Shown here piece after piece: positions 32,762 through 42,300 of a stretch of 53,022 nucleotides of DNA (positions are counted from its first letter, which is position 1; each line of letters opens with the position of its first letter). A model generated the notes under the pieces. That model was not told the DNA's origin and searched no databases. It worked only from the letters and a program-made list of their open reading frames with translations. Source of the stretch: Kribbella antibiotica (GTDB lineage Bacteria; Actinomycetota; Actinomycetes; Propionibacteriales; Kribbellaceae); assembly GCF_004349055.1 (NCBI RefSeq), contig NZ_SMKX01000045.1:1-53022 (forward strand). The letters run 5' to 3'. Position numbers and translations under genes: made by a program.

Positions 32762-34513
32762 GTGCCGCCATCCATCCCACCTCCCGACCGGGAAGACCTG
32801 TCCCAGTTGGGCCGGGGACCGTTGACCCGTTGGATACCTCTGACCCTGCAGGCGCCCGCCGATCCACCCGAGGTCCAGTCGTTCGCGGCCGATCCGGAAA
32901 CCACCTCCGGCCGATTTCTGCTGCGCGTGATCCTCTCTGTACGGCGGGTGACCGTGCCCGCCGCGTTGGCCGCGACCCTGTGGCAGGTGGGCGAGGCGGC
33001 GGTCCCGGTGGTGATGGGACTCGCGATCGACCGGGCGCTGGCAACCGGGGACGCGGGGCAGCTGGTGCTGTGGATCGGCGTACTGATGGGCCTGTACGTC
33101 GTGCTCACGGCGGCGGCGAAGTTCGCCATCCAACTGACCGCGTATGCCATTCAGCTGCTGCAGCACCGCCTCCGGAGCACGCTCTCGACCGGCGTACTGC
33201 ATCCGGTTGCCGGCGGCGCCCACGCGCCGGACGGCAGCGTTGTCTCGCTGATGACCAACGACGTCGGTCGGATGGCCAACGGGGTTCAGCTCGTGATCAT
33301 GCCGATCGCGAGGGTGGTGACCATCGGCTTCATCGCCGTCTCACTGCTGACGACGCACTGGATCCTCGGGCTGGCGGTGCTGGTGGGGGCGCCGGTGGCG
33401 GTATGGCTGATGGGTGTGCTCAGCGAGCGGCTGTCCCGCGACACCCGCGAGTACCAGGGACTGCTGGCCACGACAGTTGGACTGGCTACGGATGTCGTGG
33501 CCGGATATCGGGTGGTCAAGGGGATTCGCGCTGAGACCGAGGCGACCCGCAGGTATCAGCAGGCCAGTCAGGAGACGCTCGTCGGCGCCAAGCGCAACGC
33601 GGGTCTGCTGGGGCGGTTCCTGATGGGCTCCGGTGTGGTCACCGGCGTGTTCGTCGCAGCGGTGATGGGCCTGGCGGGCTGGTTCGCCGTGGACGGTCAG
33701 CTGAGCATCGGCGAGCTGATCGCTGCCGTCGGGCTCGCGCAGGCGTTGCTGCCGCAGATCCAGTCGATCGCGAACGACTCCATCCCCAACCTCGCCGGGT
33801 CGCGTGCGTCGTCCGCACGCATCCTCGACGCGTTGCAGGCCGAAGCTGCCGTGGCATCCGAGTCCGACGACGCCGTACCGCCGCCGGTTACGCAACTGCC
33901 AGTGCTGGAGATCTCCACACCCACAACGACGATCCGGATCGAGCCCGGTGAACTTGTGGGAGTCCGCACCGATGACGTGACTGCGGCTCGCGTCGCGGAG
34001 GCGCTACTGGATCCGCGCGAAGCCGGCAGCGAGGTCGCGGTGCGGCTGGATGGCATCGCGGCGGGTGAGTTGAGTGCGCAGGAGTACCGCGCCCGGGTCA
34101 CCTTCACGCCGCACCGGGTGACGCTGTTCAGCGGGACGATCCGCGACAACCTCACTGCCACGGCGGCCGCACCCGAGCTGGTGACAGCGGCGGTGCGAGC
34201 CGCGGCCTGCGACGACTTCGCCGCCGACCTCGACCTTCCGGTCGGCGCGGACGGCAACCGGTTCTCCGGCGGTCAGCTCCAACGACTTGCGCTCGCCCGC
34301 GCCTTGGCGAGCGACGCACCGATCCTCGTACTGCACGACCCGACCACGGCGGTCGACTCGGTCACCGAGCACACGATCGCGGAGCGGCTGCGCGCCGTCC
34401 GCGCGGGTCGCTCGACCCTGCTGATCACCTCGTCCCCGGCGTTGCTGAACAGCTGTGACCGCGTCGTCGATCTGCTCGAGGACGCACCGGTGCGCGTTGG
34501 GAGATCGTCGTGA
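32762..34513 (+). CDS. ABC exporter half-transporter 1 (degenerate nucleotide site)
   Basis: 583 residues, GTG start right behind the iron box. N-terminal six-helix exporter domain (about 60-360), C-terminal ATPase domain (about 370-580). The Walker A position reads ELVGVRTDDVTAARV, with no GxxGxGK(S/T). Walker B reads ILVLHDPTTAVD, with Asp to His and catalytic Glu to Asp. The signature FSGGQLQRLALARAL is intact. It therefore cannot hydrolyse ATP alone and must pair with the next gene product, whose defects are complementary. It is in the siderophore operon and probably exports the finished siderophore. It overlaps the next gene by GTGA. Confidence 0.88.
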   Translation: MPPSIPPPDREDLSQLGRGPLTRWIPLTLQAPADPPEVQSFAADPETTSGRFLLRVILSVRRVTVPAALAATLWQVGEAAVPVVMGLAIDRALATGDAGQLVLWIGVLMGLYVVLTAAAKFAIQLTAYAIQLLQHRLRSTLSTGVLHPVAGGAHAPDGSVVSLMTNDVGRMANGVQLVIMPIARVVTIGFIAVSLLTTHWILGLAVLVGAPVAVWLMGVLSERLSRDTREYQGLLATTVGLATDVVAGYRVVKGIRAETEATRRYQQASQETLVGAKRNAGLLGRFLMGSGVVTGVFVAAVMGLAGWFAVDGQLSIGELIAAVGLAQALLPQIQSIANDSIPNLAGSRASSARILDALQAEAAVASESDDAVPPPVTQLPVLEISTPTTTIRIEPGELVGVRTDDVTAARVAEALLDPREAGSEVAVRLDGIAAGELSAQEYRARVTFTPHRVTLFSGTIRDNLTATAAAPELVTAAVRAAACDDFAADLDLPVGADGNRFSGGQLQRLALARALASDAPILVLHDPTTAVDSVTEHTIAERLRAVRAGRSTLLITSSPALLNSCDRVVDLLEDAPVRVGRSS

Positions 34514-36261
34514 GCCAAGCATCAGCCGCGCTGCCGGTCGCGAGCGGCAGGGAGACGGCCAGAGAGGTATGGCGGCTCAGCCGCGGGCATCGGCTCCGGC
34601 TCGCCGCTGTCGGAGTGCTGGGGATCGTCAGTACCGCCGTGAACGTGATCCCGCCGCTGATCATCGGGTTCCTCGTCGACCGGGTACGGGCAGGTACCGC
34701 CGACCTCGGCACCGTCGCGATGGTCACGGTCGCGATGGTCCTCTCGGCAGTTCTCGGCGCGGCCGGCACCGCGGTGACGATCGTGCTGGCTACCCGCGTC
34801 TACCACACCATTCTTGCCGGGTTGCGCGAACAACTCGTGAGCCGTGCGATGACGCTCCCGCAGCACCTGGTCGAACGCGCCGGGACGGGTGATCTGATCT
34901 CCCGGACCAGCGATGACGTCACCGCCGTCGCCGATGCCGCCCCCGCAGTGATCCCTGCGCTCACTGTCACGGCATTCACCATTGTCGTGTCGCTGGGTGG
35001 GCTCGCGGCGCTGGAATGGCCGTACGCCGTCGCGTTCGCCGTCGTACTGCCTGTGTATGTACTCGTCATGCGCTGGTACCTCCGCATCGGCCCGCGGGTC
35101 TACGCGGCCGAACGTGCGGCGATGAGCGCCCGGGCCCAGCAGATCCTCGAATCCCAGCGTGGCTACGCCACCGTGCTTGGGCTCGGGCTCACCGAGCAGC
35201 GGCACCGCAGTGTGCTGGCCGCGTCCTGGGGGGTCGCGGTGTGGACGCTGCGCGCCCGCGCCGTGGGGGTCATGCTGAGCATCCGCCTGAACTTCGGCGA
35301 ATGTCTCAGCCTGGCCACCGTCCTCGTCGTCGGCTTCGTGCTGATCGATGCGGATATGTCCACGGTCGGCGCCGCCACCGCCGCGATGCTGCTCGTCCTG
35401 CGCCTGCTCGGTCCGGTCAACGAACTGGTGTTCGTCGTCAACGACCTCCAGTCGGCCCTGGCATCGCTCAGCCGGATGATTGGTGTCGCCACGATTCCGA
35501 AGGAAGTAGGCGAGCCGTCGGCAACCGCGACCGCGGGCGTCGCGGTGCGGCTCAACAACATCGCCTTCCGGTACGGCGACGGCCCCCGCCTGTTCGACAA
35601 CCTCACCCTCGACATCCCGACCGGTCAGCGCACTGCTGTGGTCGGTGCGTCCGGGGCCGGCAAGACGACGCTGGCTGCCGTCATCGCCGGCATCCATCTC
35701 CCCGAGAACGGGACAGTGGCCCAGCCCGGCCGGACGACGTTGATCACCCAAGAGACCCACGTGTTCGTGGGCACCCTGCGGGACAACCTCACGCTCGGCG
35801 CCCCGACGGCCACCGACGACGACATCCACACCGCGCTGGATGCGACGGGAGCGGCCGGTCTGCTCGACCTGCTGCCGGACGGTCTGAACACGATGGTCGG
35901 CACCGGCGGACATCCGCTGACCGATGCGCAGGCCCAACAGCTCGCCCTCACCCGGCTCCTGCTCGCTGACCCGGAACTGGCGATCCTCGACGAGGCAACC
36001 GCCGAGGCCGGCTCCACCCACGCTGGGTTGCTGGACCGGGCCGCTGACGCGGTGTTGCACGGGCGCACCGGGTTGGTGATCGCGCATCGCCTCTCCCAAG
36101 CCGCGACCTGTGACCGGATCGTCGTCATGGAACTGGGCCGGATCATCGAGAGCGGCACCCACGACGAGCTGGTCGCAGCCGGTGGCGTGTACGGCGTGCT
36201 GTGGAGCGCTTGGGAGGCCGGACGGAGCATGAACAACAAGGTAGGAAGGACTGGCTCATGA
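34510..36261 (+). CDS. ABC exporter half-transporter 2 (degenerate signature)
   Basis: 583 residues. Six-helix exporter domain (about 25-315) and ATPase domain (about 335-570). Walker A GASGAGKTT and Walker B LAILDEATAEAGS are intact, with the H-loop in LVIAHRLSQA. The ABC signature is degenerate: PLTDAQAQQLALTRLLL instead of LSGGQ. Together with half-transporter 1 it forms one consensus ATP site (this Walker A/B with the partner's SGGQ) and one dead site, as in heterodimeric exporters. It is coupled at both ends, by GTGA upstream and ATGA downstream. Confidence 0.88.
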   Translation: MSQASAALPVASGRETAREVWRLSRGHRLRLAAVGVLGIVSTAVNVIPPLIIGFLVDRVRAGTADLGTVAMVTVAMVLSAVLGAAGTAVTIVLATRVYHTILAGLREQLVSRAMTLPQHLVERAGTGDLISRTSDDVTAVADAAPAVIPALTVTAFTIVVSLGGLAALEWPYAVAFAVVLPVYVLVMRWYLRIGPRVYAAERAAMSARAQQILESQRGYATVLGLGLTEQRHRSVLAASWGVAVWTLRARAVGVMLSIRLNFGECLSLATVLVVGFVLIDADMSTVGAATAAMLLVLRLLGPVNELVFVVNDLQSALASLSRMIGVATIPKEVGEPSATATAGVAVRLNNIAFRYGDGPRLFDNLTLDIPTGQRTAVVGASGAGKTTLAAVIAGIHLPENGTVAQPGRTTLITQETHVFVGTLRDNLTLGAPTATDDDIHTALDATGAAGLLDLLPDGLNTMVGTGGHPLTDAQAQQLALTRLLLADPELAILDEATAEAGSTHAGLLDRAADAVLHGRTGLVIAHRLSQAATCDRIVVMELGRIIESGTHDELVAAGGVYGVLWSAWEAGRSMNNKVGRTGS

Positions 36262-37151
36262 CGGGAAGCCCAGACCGGGGCGGAGGGGCGGGGAAGGTAT
36301 CCAGCGTTGTCGGTACGCCGGACAACACGGCAGTACGGACCGCGTTGTGGCGCGCCCTGCACACGCAGGTGGACGAGCCACCGTACGTTCTCGAGGACGC
36401 GCTGGGCGCCCGGCTGGCGCAGGACGGCGACGGCTGGCGGGAGCGCCCGGATGTGGCCCCTGCCGTCTCACGAGGACAGCGGGCCACGGTTGTCGGGCGG
36501 GCGCGGCTGACCGAGGACCTGCTGGCGCAGGCCGCGAGCCGCGGCGTCGACCAGTACGTGATCCTCGGCGCCGGTCTGGACACCTACGCGCAGCGGCACC
36601 CCGACGCGGGCTCGGCCATGACGGTCTTCGAGATCGACCAGCCGGAGACGCAGGGCTGGAAGCGGAGCCGGCTGATCGAACTCGGCTACGGCATCCCGGA
36701 GTGGTTGCGCCTGGTCCCGGTCGACTTCGAAGCGAACGACGACTGGTGGGAGCGACTGCAGGCGGCGGGTTTCGACGCCTCGCGTCCCGCGGTGGTGTCC
36801 TGGCTGGGCGTCACGATGTACCTGACCGAAGAGGCCACGGCGGCGACCCTCAAGCAGGTAGCGAGTCTGCCGGTGGGCTCTTCGCTGATCCTCACGTTCT
36901 TCCGGCATCTCGAGGATCTCCTGCCCGAGGACGTGCAGATCCGTCGAGCCTCCAGAGAGGGTGCTCGACGGGCCGGTACGCCGTTCATCGGCTTCTACAC
37001 GCCTGACCAGATCACCGAACTGGTGCGGCAGGCAGGATTCGCCGATGCCGAGTACGTCTCGGCAGCAGGCCTGGCCGATCGCTACTTCGCGGACCGCACC
37101 GACGGCCTGCGGCCGTACAGCGGCGAGGAAGTCCTGATCGCAGGCGTTTGA
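36258..37151 (+). CDS. SAM-dependent methyltransferase, leucine carboxyl methyltransferase (PPM1/TIGR00027-type) family
   Basis: 297 residues. Starts at ATG 36258 with a 4-bp ATGA overlap to the exporter; GGAAGGA lies upstream. Family landmarks are TARTALWRALHTQ-type helices near the N-terminus, QYVILGAGLDTYAQR as the SAM-binding loop, VFEIDQPETQGWKRSRL as the acidic strand and SWLGVTMYLTEEA. Members include O-methyltransferases of polyketide and carboxylate substrates. In this operon it may methylate the cap or a free carboxylate of the siderophore; the substrate is not visible. Confidence 0.85.
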   Translation: MTGSPDRGGGAGKVSSVVGTPDNTAVRTALWRALHTQVDEPPYVLEDALGARLAQDGDGWRERPDVAPAVSRGQRATVVGRARLTEDLLAQAASRGVDQYVILGAGLDTYAQRHPDAGSAMTVFEIDQPETQGWKRSRLIELGYGIPEWLRLVPVDFEANDDWWERLQAAGFDASRPAVVSWLGVTMYLTEEATAATLKQVASLPVGSSLILTFFRHLEDLLPEDVQIRRASREGARRAGTPFIGFYTPDQITELVRQAGFADAEYVSAAGLADRYFADRTDGLRPYSGEEVLIAGV

Positions 37152-37185
37152 CAGTCATCGACAAGCAAGGAAACAAGGAGTTCTG

Positions 37186-37437
37186 ATGAGTCTTACCACC
37201 GAGCAGTTGATCGCCGACGTCGCCGACGTCCTGTACATCGCGCCGACGGAGATCGACTACGAACTGAGCCTCCGCGACCAGGGGATGGACTCGGTCCGGC
37301 TGATGGATCTGGTGGAGCGCTGGCGCACCGCGGGCGTGGACCGGATCGACTTCATCACCCTGGCCGAGGACTCGCGCCTCGGGCACTGGATCGAGGTCAT
37401 CGAGAAGCTGCAAGCCGGTGAAGAAGTACCCTCATGA
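37186..37437 (+). CDS. Free-standing aryl-carrier-type peptidyl carrier protein
   Basis: 83 residues. Phosphopantetheine-attachment motif DQGMDSVRLMDLVERWR with Ser near residue 44, followed by IDFITLAEDSRLGHWIEVIEKL. The motif and the following helix closely resemble the aryl carrier domain at the end of EntB/DhbB isochorismatases, here without the isochorismatase part. AAGGAG precedes the ATG. It is the likely acceptor of the acid activated by the EntE-like ligase and the donor to the EntF-like C domains of the NRPSs. Last gene of the exporter operon. Confidence 0.88.
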   Translation: MSLTTEQLIADVADVLYIAPTEIDYELSLRDQGMDSVRLMDLVERWRTAGVDRIDFITLAEDSRLGHWIEVIEKLQAGEEVPS

Positions 37438-37469
37438 CCAAGAGCGCAGTCTGATCCTGCGGGATGTGT

Positions 37470-37496
37470 GTAGTGCGGTCACGAGGACCGCACTAC
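37470..37496. terminator. Bidirectional terminator between exporter and uptake operons
   Basis: An 11-bp perfect stem (GTAGTGCGGTC with GACCGCACTAC) and a 5-nt loop lie between the converging carrier-protein and reductase genes. Confidence 0.8.
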
Positions 37497-37499
37497 CTG

Positions 37500-39350
37500 T
37501 CAGGGGGCCAGCACTCGCAACGTGTTGCCCCATCCGACGAGCGACTTCTCGACCACTGTCAGGCCGGCACTGGCAATGACAGCCTCGAGCTCGTCCGTGG
37601 TGCGATAGCCGGATCCGTGGAGCGTCAACCGCAGGATGTCGAGCTCTGCGTCGTGCTCGTCCAGCTCAGTGGGATCGAACGTTGCCTCCACCAACAACAG
37701 CCGGCCGTCGGGGCCGAGGCTCGCAGCGGCCCGCTGAAGAATCAGCCTCGCCTCCGCGTCCGGGTACTGCCCGAGCGTTTCGACCAGCAGTACGGCGTCC
37801 GCGGGTTCGGTCTGCTCGAACACCGAGTGCTCGACGATGCGGATCCGGTCCCGTTGTGACTCGTCCGCGATGCTGGCCGGAACATCCCTGCGGAACCAAT
37901 CCGCCGCGGTGGGGAGCGCCACGATCGTGACGCTTGCTTCCGGATGCGTCGCAGTGAGGTAGTCGGCGTGGACCGCGGCGCCGGCGGCGTGGACAACGAC
38001 CTTGCCGACGCCCGCGAGGACGGGGGATTTCGCGAGCGGCTCGGCGAGGAGATGCACGAACCCGGACTTGCTCTCCAGCCGCTTGTGCTCGAACGGCGGC
38101 TCGCCACGGAGGGCGTCCCAGTCCTGGCCGGTCACCGACTCCAGCACCGGACGATCGTGGCGGACCGCCTCCTCGATGCCGTGGAAGGCCTGCGACATCC
38201 GGAAGTCGACCCCGTCGGCGACCAGGTGGTCGAGGACGGCCTCGCTGGTCAGGAATTCACCGGTCTCGGTGAGCTTGTACTCGTCGCCGTCGCGGTCCAC
38301 GAGTTCGATCGCTTGCAGGTATCGCAGGAACTTCGCCAGTGAGCGTTCTTTCGCGCCGGTGTGCTGCGCGAGCGCGGGGACGGTGCGGACGCCGCGGCTG
38401 ATGCAGTCGCCGATCCCGAGGTTCGCGGCCGCCCGAATCGCCAGTGGTGGCAGCAACTCGGACATCTCGTGGAACTTCGCGAAGGCCTTCTCGTTGCGCT
38501 CCGGGTCCGGCACGGCGGGGTCCTCTTCCAGCGCCACCACCTCGGCGCGCCGCCAGTAACCGGTGAAGTCGATGTCGGCCTTGTCGACACCGCGCTCCTC
38601 GATGAGGTAGCGCCGCAGATCACGGACGACGGACTGCTCCCCGGCGAGCCAGACGAACATCGAGCCGTCGTGCCGGCCGGCCGCGCGGACCGCCTGCAGC
38701 AGCAAGGGCTCGGCGCCCGCCGGCGCTCCGTTCCGCACCACCCAGGTCACCTCGACGCCGTCGCGCGCGGGGAAGTCGATCCGGTGCGATTCCTCGGCCA
38801 CCTCGATGTAGACCTCGGCCTGCAGTTCGTCGGGCAGCTCCGTGAGCAACCGGTCGATGGCCGGGATGGCCGTGTCGTCACCGATCACGAGGTACCGGTC
38901 GTACCCTGCCGCCAAGGCGTTCGAGACCGATGGTCCACCGACGTGGAGGCGATCGCCCGGGTTCGCCCGGTACGCCCACGTCGTCGCGACGCCCACGCCG
39001 TGTTTCACGAAGTCGATGTCGAGCTCGCGCGTCTGCGCGTCGTAGCGGCGGACCGTGAAGATCCGCCAGAGCGACGGCGGGTCGGACGGCCAGCGGTACT
39101 TGCCGTCCTTGTACGTCGGGAGCACCGGCTCGGTGTCGCCGGGGTACGGGAAGACCAAGCGGATGTTGTCGTCGAAACCATGGCTGGCGAACGCGGGGAA
39201 CGCCGTACCGTCAGGTCCGGTGAACGGGCCCAGCTGATCACCGGTCAGGGTGATTCGGCGCAGGCCGGGAGTGACGTCGACGATGCGCGCCACCTCCAGC
39301 TCCCGCAGGACAATGGCGTGTACGACGGTCGGACGGGCGCGGCGTGGCAT
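37500..39350 (-). CDS. Siderophore-interacting FAD reductase fused to an O-methyltransferase-like domain
   Basis: 616 residues. Residues 1 to about 280 form a siderophore-interacting protein: FAD-binding SLWRIFTVRRYDAQTRELDIDFVKHG, GDRLHVGGPSVSNAL, YLVIGDDTAIPAIDRLL and the C-terminal GYWR. Such enzymes reduce ferric siderophores in the cytoplasm and release iron. Residues about 300-616 resemble Methyltransf_2 O-methyltransferases, with a winged-helix part (LGIGDCISRGVRTVPALAQHTG, YKLTETGEFL) then a Rossmann part (GRLLLVEATFDPTE, SGYRTTDELEAVIASAG). The SAM glycine loop reads VVVHAAGAAVHADYL, without the usual DxGGGxG, so methylation is doubtful. The ATG lies one base after the NRPS stop, so translation is coupled. 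Confidence 0.88.
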   Translation of the reverse strand: MPRRARPTVVHAIVLRELEVARIVDVTPGLRRITLTGDQLGPFTGPDGTAFPAFASHGFDDNIRLVFPYPGDTEPVLPTYKDGKYRWPSDPPSLWRIFTVRRYDAQTRELDIDFVKHGVGVATTWAYRANPGDRLHVGGPSVSNALAAGYDRYLVIGDDTAIPAIDRLLTELPDELQAEVYIEVAEESHRIDFPARDGVEVTWVVRNGAPAGAEPLLLQAVRAAGRHDGSMFVWLAGEQSVVRDLRRYLIEERGVDKADIDFTGYWRRAEVVALEEDPAVPDPERNEKAFAKFHEMSELLPPLAIRAAANLGIGDCISRGVRTVPALAQHTGAKERSLAKFLRYLQAIELVDRDGDEYKLTETGEFLTSEAVLDHLVADGVDFRMSQAFHGIEEAVRHDRPVLESVTGQDWDALRGEPPFEHKRLESKSGFVHLLAEPLAKSPVLAGVGKVVVHAAGAAVHADYLTATHPEASVTIVALPTAADWFRRDVPASIADESQRDRIRIVEHSVFEQTEPADAVLLVETLGQYPDAEARLILQRAAASLGPDGRLLLVEATFDPTELDEHDAELDILRLTLHGSGYRTTDELEAVIASAGLTVVEKSLVGWGNTLRVLAP

Positions 39351-39351
39351 G

Positions 39352-42300
39352 TCAAAACCCTAACCTGAAGGAAGCTCGGCTCAGAGCTTCGCGGAGTTCG
39401 GTGACAACGGAGTCCGCGAAACCGAGGAAAGTGATGGTCGTCGAGTCCGGAGCAAGGTGATAGCGGATCACCGCGCGATACAGCTGCTCGGTGCCCTCCG
39501 TGCCTGGTGACCCACCGTCGTAGACCCGCGTCAGGAGTACTGCGGGGGAGGGGGTACGTCGCAACGCCCTCCGTCCGGTCTTGTTGTGGTACCGGAGCAA
39601 CGCCAGCTCGGCGGTCCTGGTTGGCTCGGGCTCGTCGAGAGCGATGGTGGCAGCCGCCGTGAACGGACCGATCGGGTTGCCATCGGGAGTCAGCGGGACC
39701 TCTTCGTCGATGACGACGATGCCTGTTGAGCGGAGTGCGTCGCGGATGGCTTTGCTCGCGACGTCCTCGGCGAGGGGGCTGTCCCAGCGGAAGCCGGAGA
39801 CGTTGCCGGAGGCAAAGGTGTCCTCTTCGATCGGCTGAGCCCGGGCGAGCAGACTCTTCCAGCGATCAAGGCTGTCTGTAGTCATCGCGTCACCGGCTGC
39901 TTCAACGGCTTCGAGTGCCGGGACGAGCGCTACTCCGCCGGACGCGGACTGCCGAAGTGCCTCCGCCAGCCGGTGCAGCGATGCCCGGTCGACCGTTCCC
40001 GCGTGGACGGCGAGCACTGCGGCCGTCTGTGTGTAGGCGAGCGCAGCCGGGCGGCCGGCCGAGATGTCGACGAGCTCAACGGCGGCCGACCTAAGGTTGC
40101 TCTCGGCATCCAACTCCACGGTCTGGGGCTCGGCTGCCTCCGGCGGCAGCAGATAGGTGAACCAGAGCCGTCGGCTGGTCGCATCAACCGAGAGACGAAG
40201 CGCATCCGTGGTGGCGACGAGTGAGCGGAACTCCGAGACAATTAATTCGGTCGTCCGCACGTTGATGAGCTCGGTGAAGACATACTCGTCAAGTGCGGCG
40301 TCCGCCTCGCGTAAGCGCTCCAGGGCAGCAGGAGTTGGGATCAGAACCGGCCCGGCCGCAGGCACCGGCGGCTCAACCAGCGCAGAGAGGGCGCCGATCG
40401 TGCGCTGCACGAAGACATCCGGCAAGCTGAACGTCAGACCGTGCTCACGCGCGGACGCAACGAGTCGTGCCGCGGAGATGCTGTCGCCACCCACGCGGAA
40501 GAAATCGCTGTCGACGCCGAGGTCGATGTCGAGGTGCAGTACGTCGCGGAAGATGCCGGCGAGGGCGATCTCGGTCTCGGTCTCGGGTGCCCGGCCATCG
40601 GCCGCACCTGCCCCCAGGTCCGGTTGCGGCAGTGCGCGGCGGTCCAGTTTTCCGTTGGCAGTAACGGGGAATCGGTCCAGGCGCACGAACGTTGCGGGCA
40701 CCATGTAGTCCGGCAGCGACTGGGCGAGATGCTCGCGCAGCGCGGCGTCCTCGGCATCCGTGATGACGTAGGCCGCGAGGTACTTGCCGCCGGCCGGATT
40801 GTCCAGCGCGACGACGGCCGTCCCCGAGACCGCGGGATGCTGCTCGAGGACCGCGCTGATCTCGCCGAGCTCGATCCGGTTTCCGCGGATCTTCACCTGG
40901 TCGTCGCCGCGGCCGAGGTACTCCAGCTGTCCCTGGGTGTTCCACTGCACCACGTCGCCGGTGCGATACAACCGCGCGCCGTCGTCGGCAGCGACGAATC
41001 GGCTGGCGGTCAGCCCCGCGCGAGCGACGTACCCGTCCGCGAGCTGGACTCCACCCAGGTAGAGCTCGCCCGCCACACCGACCGGCACCGGACGTAACCA
41101 GGCATCAAGAACCCGCGTCATCGTGTTCGCCACCGGGCCGCCGATCGGCACGCTGACCGCATCGACCCCAACCACCGGGTGAGCGGTCACATCGACGGCT
41201 GCCTCAGTCGGCCCGTAGAGGTTGTGCACCTCCGCGTTCTCGAACAGCGCAACGGCATCGGCCGCGGGTGACACCGGCAATGCCTCGCCGGAGCAGAACA
41301 CGCGCCGTACCGAAGCCACTGAGGACTTGTCCGGGCTCGAGGCGAGGAAGGCCTGCAGCATTGACGGCACGAAGTGGGTGACGGTCACGGCGTGCCGGTC
41401 GATGGCTTCGAGCAGGTACTGCGGATCCTTGTGCCCGCCGTCTTTAGCTACGACAACTACGGCGCCGGTGATCAGCGGCAGGAAGAACTCCCACACCGAC
41501 ACGTCGAACGTGAACGGGGTCTTCAGCAGCACGCGATCCGCCGTACCGACCTGGTAGTCGTCGCGCATCCAGCACAGGCGGTTGACGATTGCCTGGTGGT
41601 TGATCTGCACGCCTTTGGGGCGTCCGGTGGTGCCGGAAGTGAAGATCACGTACGCCGCATCCGTCGGAAGGAGCGGACGCGAGAGCTGCGGTGGGTCGAC
41701 CACGCCGGCATCGAAGTGTTGCTGCACGAATTCGTCGTCGATCACCACCCGGGGTGTGGCGTCCGCGAGGATGTGCTTGACGCGTTCGGCCGGATAGTCA
41801 GGGTCGATCGGTACGTACGCCGCCCCGGCGCGGAGTACCCCGGTCAATGCGACCACCAGATCGGTGGAGCGCGGCAGGGCGACCGCGACCCGATCCCCAA
41901 CCTGCACGCCCTTCTCAACAAGGCGGTGGGCGAGAGCGTTGACCCGGGCATCGAACTGGCTGTATGTGAGTTCGGTGCCGTCGTCAGCGATGACCGCGAC
42001 GGCATCCGGGCTCGCCGCGGCTTGTCGGCGTACCAGCTCGTCAAGAGTCGCTTCGGGAACCTCAACCGGCTCACCACGCGACCAGGCGTCCAGTTGCCGC
42101 ATCTCCGGTGCGGGCAACAGGCCCAGGTCGCCGATCCGCGCGTTCGGATCGGCAGCGATAGCCGCCAGTGCCGACTTGAGGACGGTGACGAACCGCTCCG
42201 CGGTGGTGTCGTCGAACAGGTCGGTCGCGTAAGCGAGTCTCCCGCTCAGCTCGGTGTGCGAATCGAAGATGTCGAGGTCGAGATCGGTCTTGACCGCGCC

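Noticed and set aside
39354..39372. Iron-box-like half site (CAGGTTAGGG on the minus strand) at the NRPS/reductase junction
   Set aside because: Only one half of the palindrome matches and it lies within the coding end of the NRPS, one base before a coupled start codon; probably chance.
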